This document shows positions 61,846 through 64,000 of a stretch of DNA of 64,000 nt, piece after piece (position 1 is the stretch's first letter; each line of letters begins with the position of its first letter). The DNA is from CADCWN01 sp046328475 (lineage in GTDB: Bacteria; Chloroflexota; Chloroflexia; Thermomicrobiales; CADCWN01): NCBI GenBank assembly GCA_046328475.1, contig JAXLWN010000005.1, positions 1-64,000 of the forward strand, written 5' to 3'. The notes beneath the pieces are model-generated. The model was not told where the DNA came from. It ran no database searches and was given only the letters and a program-made list of their open reading frames with translations. The translations under genes and the position numbers were made by a program.

Positions 61846-62889
61846 ATGGAACGGGTGAGGTTCGCGCAGATCGGGGTGGACCAGGCGCACGCGTCCGGGT
61901 ATCGCGAGACGCTCTCGCTGATGCCGGAAGTCCAACTGACGGGGTACTACGACCCGAACCCGGCGGCGGCGCGTGCCGTGCTGGCGGGCACGCCCTACGA
62001 GGGGCCGGTCTACGACAGTATCGCGGAACTGCTGGAGCGGGAGCGACCCGAGGCAGTGGTGATCTGCCTGCCGGCGGCCGATGCCCCGGCGGCGATCTTC
62101 GCGGCGGCCGAGGCGGGCTGCCACATCCTGGCGGAAAAACCGTGCGCCCGCACCGCCGACGAGTTCCGCGCGGCGCAGGCGGCGATCGAGCGCGCGGGGG
62201 TGCAATTCGCGACCGGCTTCCTGCGGCACCTCGCGCCGGTGGCGCTGGCGATGCGCGATCTCGTCCGGCAGGGGCTACTCGGGCGGCTCGTCTCGGCCGA
62301 GGGGCGGCTGGTGACGACCAGCGTGGCGCGGCGCGGCCCCCAGAACGCGATGTTCCGCAAGGAGCGCGCGGGGGGCGGCATCCTCCACTGGCTCGGTTGC
62401 CACTGGCTCGATTTGCTGCGCTTTACGACCGACAGCGAGGTCACCACGGTCGCGGCGCTGCTCGGCACCAACTGCGACGAGCCGATCGACGTGGAGGACA
62501 CCGCCGCGCTGTCGCTGCGCTACAGCAACGGCATGATCGCGAGCCTCCACTGCGCCTACGCCTTCGACAAGGGGGACGATCTCTTCTTCACCCTGCGCGG
62601 CACGCGAGGCTGGGTGCGCTGGGAGAGCAACGGGCCGACGATCACCGTGCGCAGCACCGATCCCTCCTGGGCCACCGCGCCGAACCGCACCATGACCTTC
62701 GCCGGGGGCGAGGTGGGCGGCTATGGCGGCGCGGTCGGCATCGCCGTCTTCCGCGCCTTCATCGCCGGGTTCCGCGACGGCACACCGCCCCCCTTCACCA
62801 CGACCGACATCCTGCGGGTGCTGGAGGTGATCGACGCGGCGCACGAGTCGTCGCGCACCGGGCGGACGATCAGCCTCGGCGCGCACTGA
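61846..62889 (+). CDS. Gfo/Idh/MocA family oxidoreductase
   Basis: A 347-residue dehydrogenase; ATG 61846 follows GGCGAGGAG. FAQIGVDQAHASGYRETL replaces the usual GxGxxG with an unusual GVDQAHA, while PEAVVICLPAADAP, the catalytic-site AEKPCARTADEF and the substrate domain GGGILHWLGCHWLDLLRF are normal. The altered glycine loop may change NAD binding or indicate a divergent subfamily. It is the second such enzyme in the operon, suggesting two successive oxidation or epimerisation steps. Confidence 0.9.
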   Translation: MERVRFAQIGVDQAHASGYRETLSLMPEVQLTGYYDPNPAAARAVLAGTPYEGPVYDSIAELLERERPEAVVICLPAADAPAAIFAAAEAGCHILAEKPCARTADEFRAAQAAIERAGVQFATGFLRHLAPVALAMRDLVRQGLLGRLVSAEGRLVTTSVARRGPQNAMFRKERAGGGILHWLGCHWLDLLRFTTDSEVTTVAALLGTNCDEPIDVEDTAALSLRYSNGMIASLHCAYAFDKGDDLFFTLRGTRGWVRWESNGPTITVRSTDPSWATAPNRTMTFAGGEVGGYGGAVGIAVFRAFIAGFRDGTPPPFTTTDILRVLEVIDAAHESSRTGRTISLGAH

Positions 62890-62921
62890 CCCGCGACGAC
62901 CGCGAGCGAGGAGACCGGCGG

Positions 62922-63935
62922 ATGGCCAGGGCAGGCGTGCAACTCGTCCTCCACTCGGATCGGACGGTGCGGCTGGAGGAGTACCCTATCCCGGAGCCGG
63001 GGTCGCGCCAGATCCTGGTCGCGGTCGCCCGCAGCTACGTCAGCGCGGGCAGCGAGATGAATTTCTTCCGTCACAACCCGCCCGACGGCCCGCCCCGCAG
63101 CGCCGTCGTCGGCTACATGACTGTCGGGCGGGTCGAGGCGGTCGGCCCCGGCGTCGAGGGCTTCGTGCCCGGCGACCGGGTGCTCACCTGCGGCAACCAT
63201 TGCAGCCACTGGCTGGTCGATCTGGACGACACCGGGCACATGCGCTGGTACATCGAGCGCCTGGACGACGCGGTCGCGGACGACGTGGCCGGCTTCGCCA
63301 TCCTCGGCGATGTCGCGCTCCACGGCATCCGCCGGGCCGCGCTGCAGATCGACCAGTCGGTCGCGGTGCTCGGCGCGGGCATCGTCGGGCAGCTGACCAT
63401 CCAGTTCGCGCGGCTCTCGGGCACGCACCCGATCATCGCGACCGATCTGCACGCCACGCGCCTGGAGAAGGCCCGGCAGAGCGGCGCGACGCACGCGATC
63501 GATGCTGGTACGACCGATACGGCGCGGGCGATCCGGGAGATCACGGCCGGGATGGGCGCGGAGGTGGTCTTCCACTGCACGCCGGTCCCGCAGGTGCTGC
63601 AAACCGCGATGGAAGTGGCGGCGGAGCGGGGCACGGTGGTGCTCAGCGGCAGCCCGCCCGGCACGGCGACGATCGGGCTGCAGGCCGAGTTGCTGCGGCG
63701 CGAGCTGACGATCCTCGGCAACTACGAGAGCGGCCTGACCGCCCCGCACCCCTACTGGCCCTGGACCCGGCAGCGCAACCGCCGCGCCTGCCTGCGCCTG
63801 ATGGCGACCGGGCAGTTGCAACTGCAACACCTCGTCACGCACGTTGTGCCCTACACCGGGGCGCAGCGGATGTTCGACCTGATGCTCGACGGCCCCGGCG
63901 GCGACTGGCTCGGCGTCGTTTTCAGTTGGGACTGA
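62922..63935 (+). CDS. Medium-chain (zinc-type) alcohol dehydrogenase family protein
   Basis: A 337-residue MDR protein; ATG 62922 follows GCGAGGAG. The N-terminal GroES-like domain has GSRQILVAVARSYVSAGSEM and VGRVEAVGPGVEGFVPGDRV; the Rossmann domain has QSVAVLGAGIVGQLTIQFA and IIATDLHATRLEKARQSGATHAID. The usual zinc ligands GHE are not evident (SAGSEMNFF instead), as in the zinc-free sorbitol-like group often found with Gfo/Idh enzymes and annotated as zinc-binding dehydrogenases. Likely oxidises the same pathway's sugar intermediate. Confidence 0.92.
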   Translation: MARAGVQLVLHSDRTVRLEEYPIPEPGSRQILVAVARSYVSAGSEMNFFRHNPPDGPPRSAVVGYMTVGRVEAVGPGVEGFVPGDRVLTCGNHCSHWLVDLDDTGHMRWYIERLDDAVADDVAGFAILGDVALHGIRRAALQIDQSVAVLGAGIVGQLTIQFARLSGTHPIIATDLHATRLEKARQSGATHAIDAGTTDTARAIREITAGMGAEVVFHCTPVPQVLQTAMEVAAERGTVVLSGSPPGTATIGLQAELLRRELTILGNYESGLTAPHPYWPWTRQRNRRACLRLMATGQLQLQHLVTHVVPYTGAQRMFDLMLDGPGGDWLGVVFSWD

Positions 63936-63969
63936 GGCAGATACGGGCAACGAAGGAGCACCACCGCCG

Positions 63970-64000
63970 ATGGACGCGCTTCGCGCACTGCTGCAACGAC
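63970..64000 (+). CDS. Start of next gene, cut by window edge
   Basis: ATG 63970, 34 bases after the dehydrogenase stop, with AAGGAG upstream, opens a frame reading MDALRALLQR. Too short to identify; it is probably the next gene of the operon. Confidence 0.5.
   Translation, partial: MDALRALLQR

Overview
The window is about 64 kb of very GC-rich bacterial DNA with tightly packed genes, clear AGGAGG-type ribosome binding sites and frequent GTG/TTG starts. Gene content suggests a Chloroflexota bacterium, perhaps near Thermomicrobia/Sphaerobacter: several XRE-STAND-TPR ATPases, a methionine synthase split into two genes, menaquinone genes, a DUF4331/TPR/NicO cluster, and Gfo/Idh dehydrogenases mixed with peptide-type ABC permeases. 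This is inference; no rRNA is present to confirm it.

Layout. 0-13.8 kb: an exported protein, an SDR, a uracil-DNA glycosylase, tatA, a phosphoesterase, a minus-strand cluster (DUF4331, TPR, NicO metal exporter, exported protein), an M28 peptidase, a CCA-adding enzyme and a methyltransferase-GNAT fusion. 14.3-17.3 kb: ubiE and menA of menaquinone synthesis. 17.6-21.3 kb: an L-fucose operon (alpha-L-fucosidase, mutarotase, aldose dehydrogenase, SDR), which fits the non-phosphorylating oxidative fucose route. 21.8-26.5 kb: a flavin/PNPOx-like gene, then a SAM-I riboswitch driving a two-gene cobalamin-dependent methionine synthase. 26.6-28.4 kb: mgtE behind a structured leader RNA with its own promoter and terminator.

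28.7-39.3 kb is an accessory region that begins at a complete tRNA-Val(CAC). The 3' half of that tRNA and about 665 bp beyond it recur 7.9 kb downstream. Each copy leads into an XRE-STAND ATPase gene; the first copy is cut off and joined to a truncated HpcH/HpaI aldolase. Between the copies lie another divergent ATPase and several small membrane proteins. 39.4-51 kb carries catabolic and housekeeping genes, many truncated or frameshifted: serine hydrolase, SMP-30, GMC and amidase remnants, DUF1801, leucyl aminopeptidase, Gfo/Idh, PIG-L deacetylase, DUF1349 and formate-THF ligase. A 36-base poly-G tract lies just before the last of these.

51.3-64 kb is mostly clean: a DUF885 peptidase, a DHA2-type MFS exporter, and a FadR-type regulator divergent from an apparent sugar or sugar-acid uptake and oxidation operon (Gfo/Idh, solute-binding lipoprotein, two permeases, an unknown protein, another Gfo/Idh, a medium-chain dehydrogenase). 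The regulator region has two identical-arm palindromes and a near-consensus sigma-70 promoter.

Two themes run through the window. First, intergenic gaps are filled with three families of small palindromic or tandem elements, often touching stop codons. Second, single-base indels break many conserved genes, most densely at 26.5-51 kb. Because the proteins stay well conserved when read across frames, many of these breaks may be sequence errors and not gene decay.
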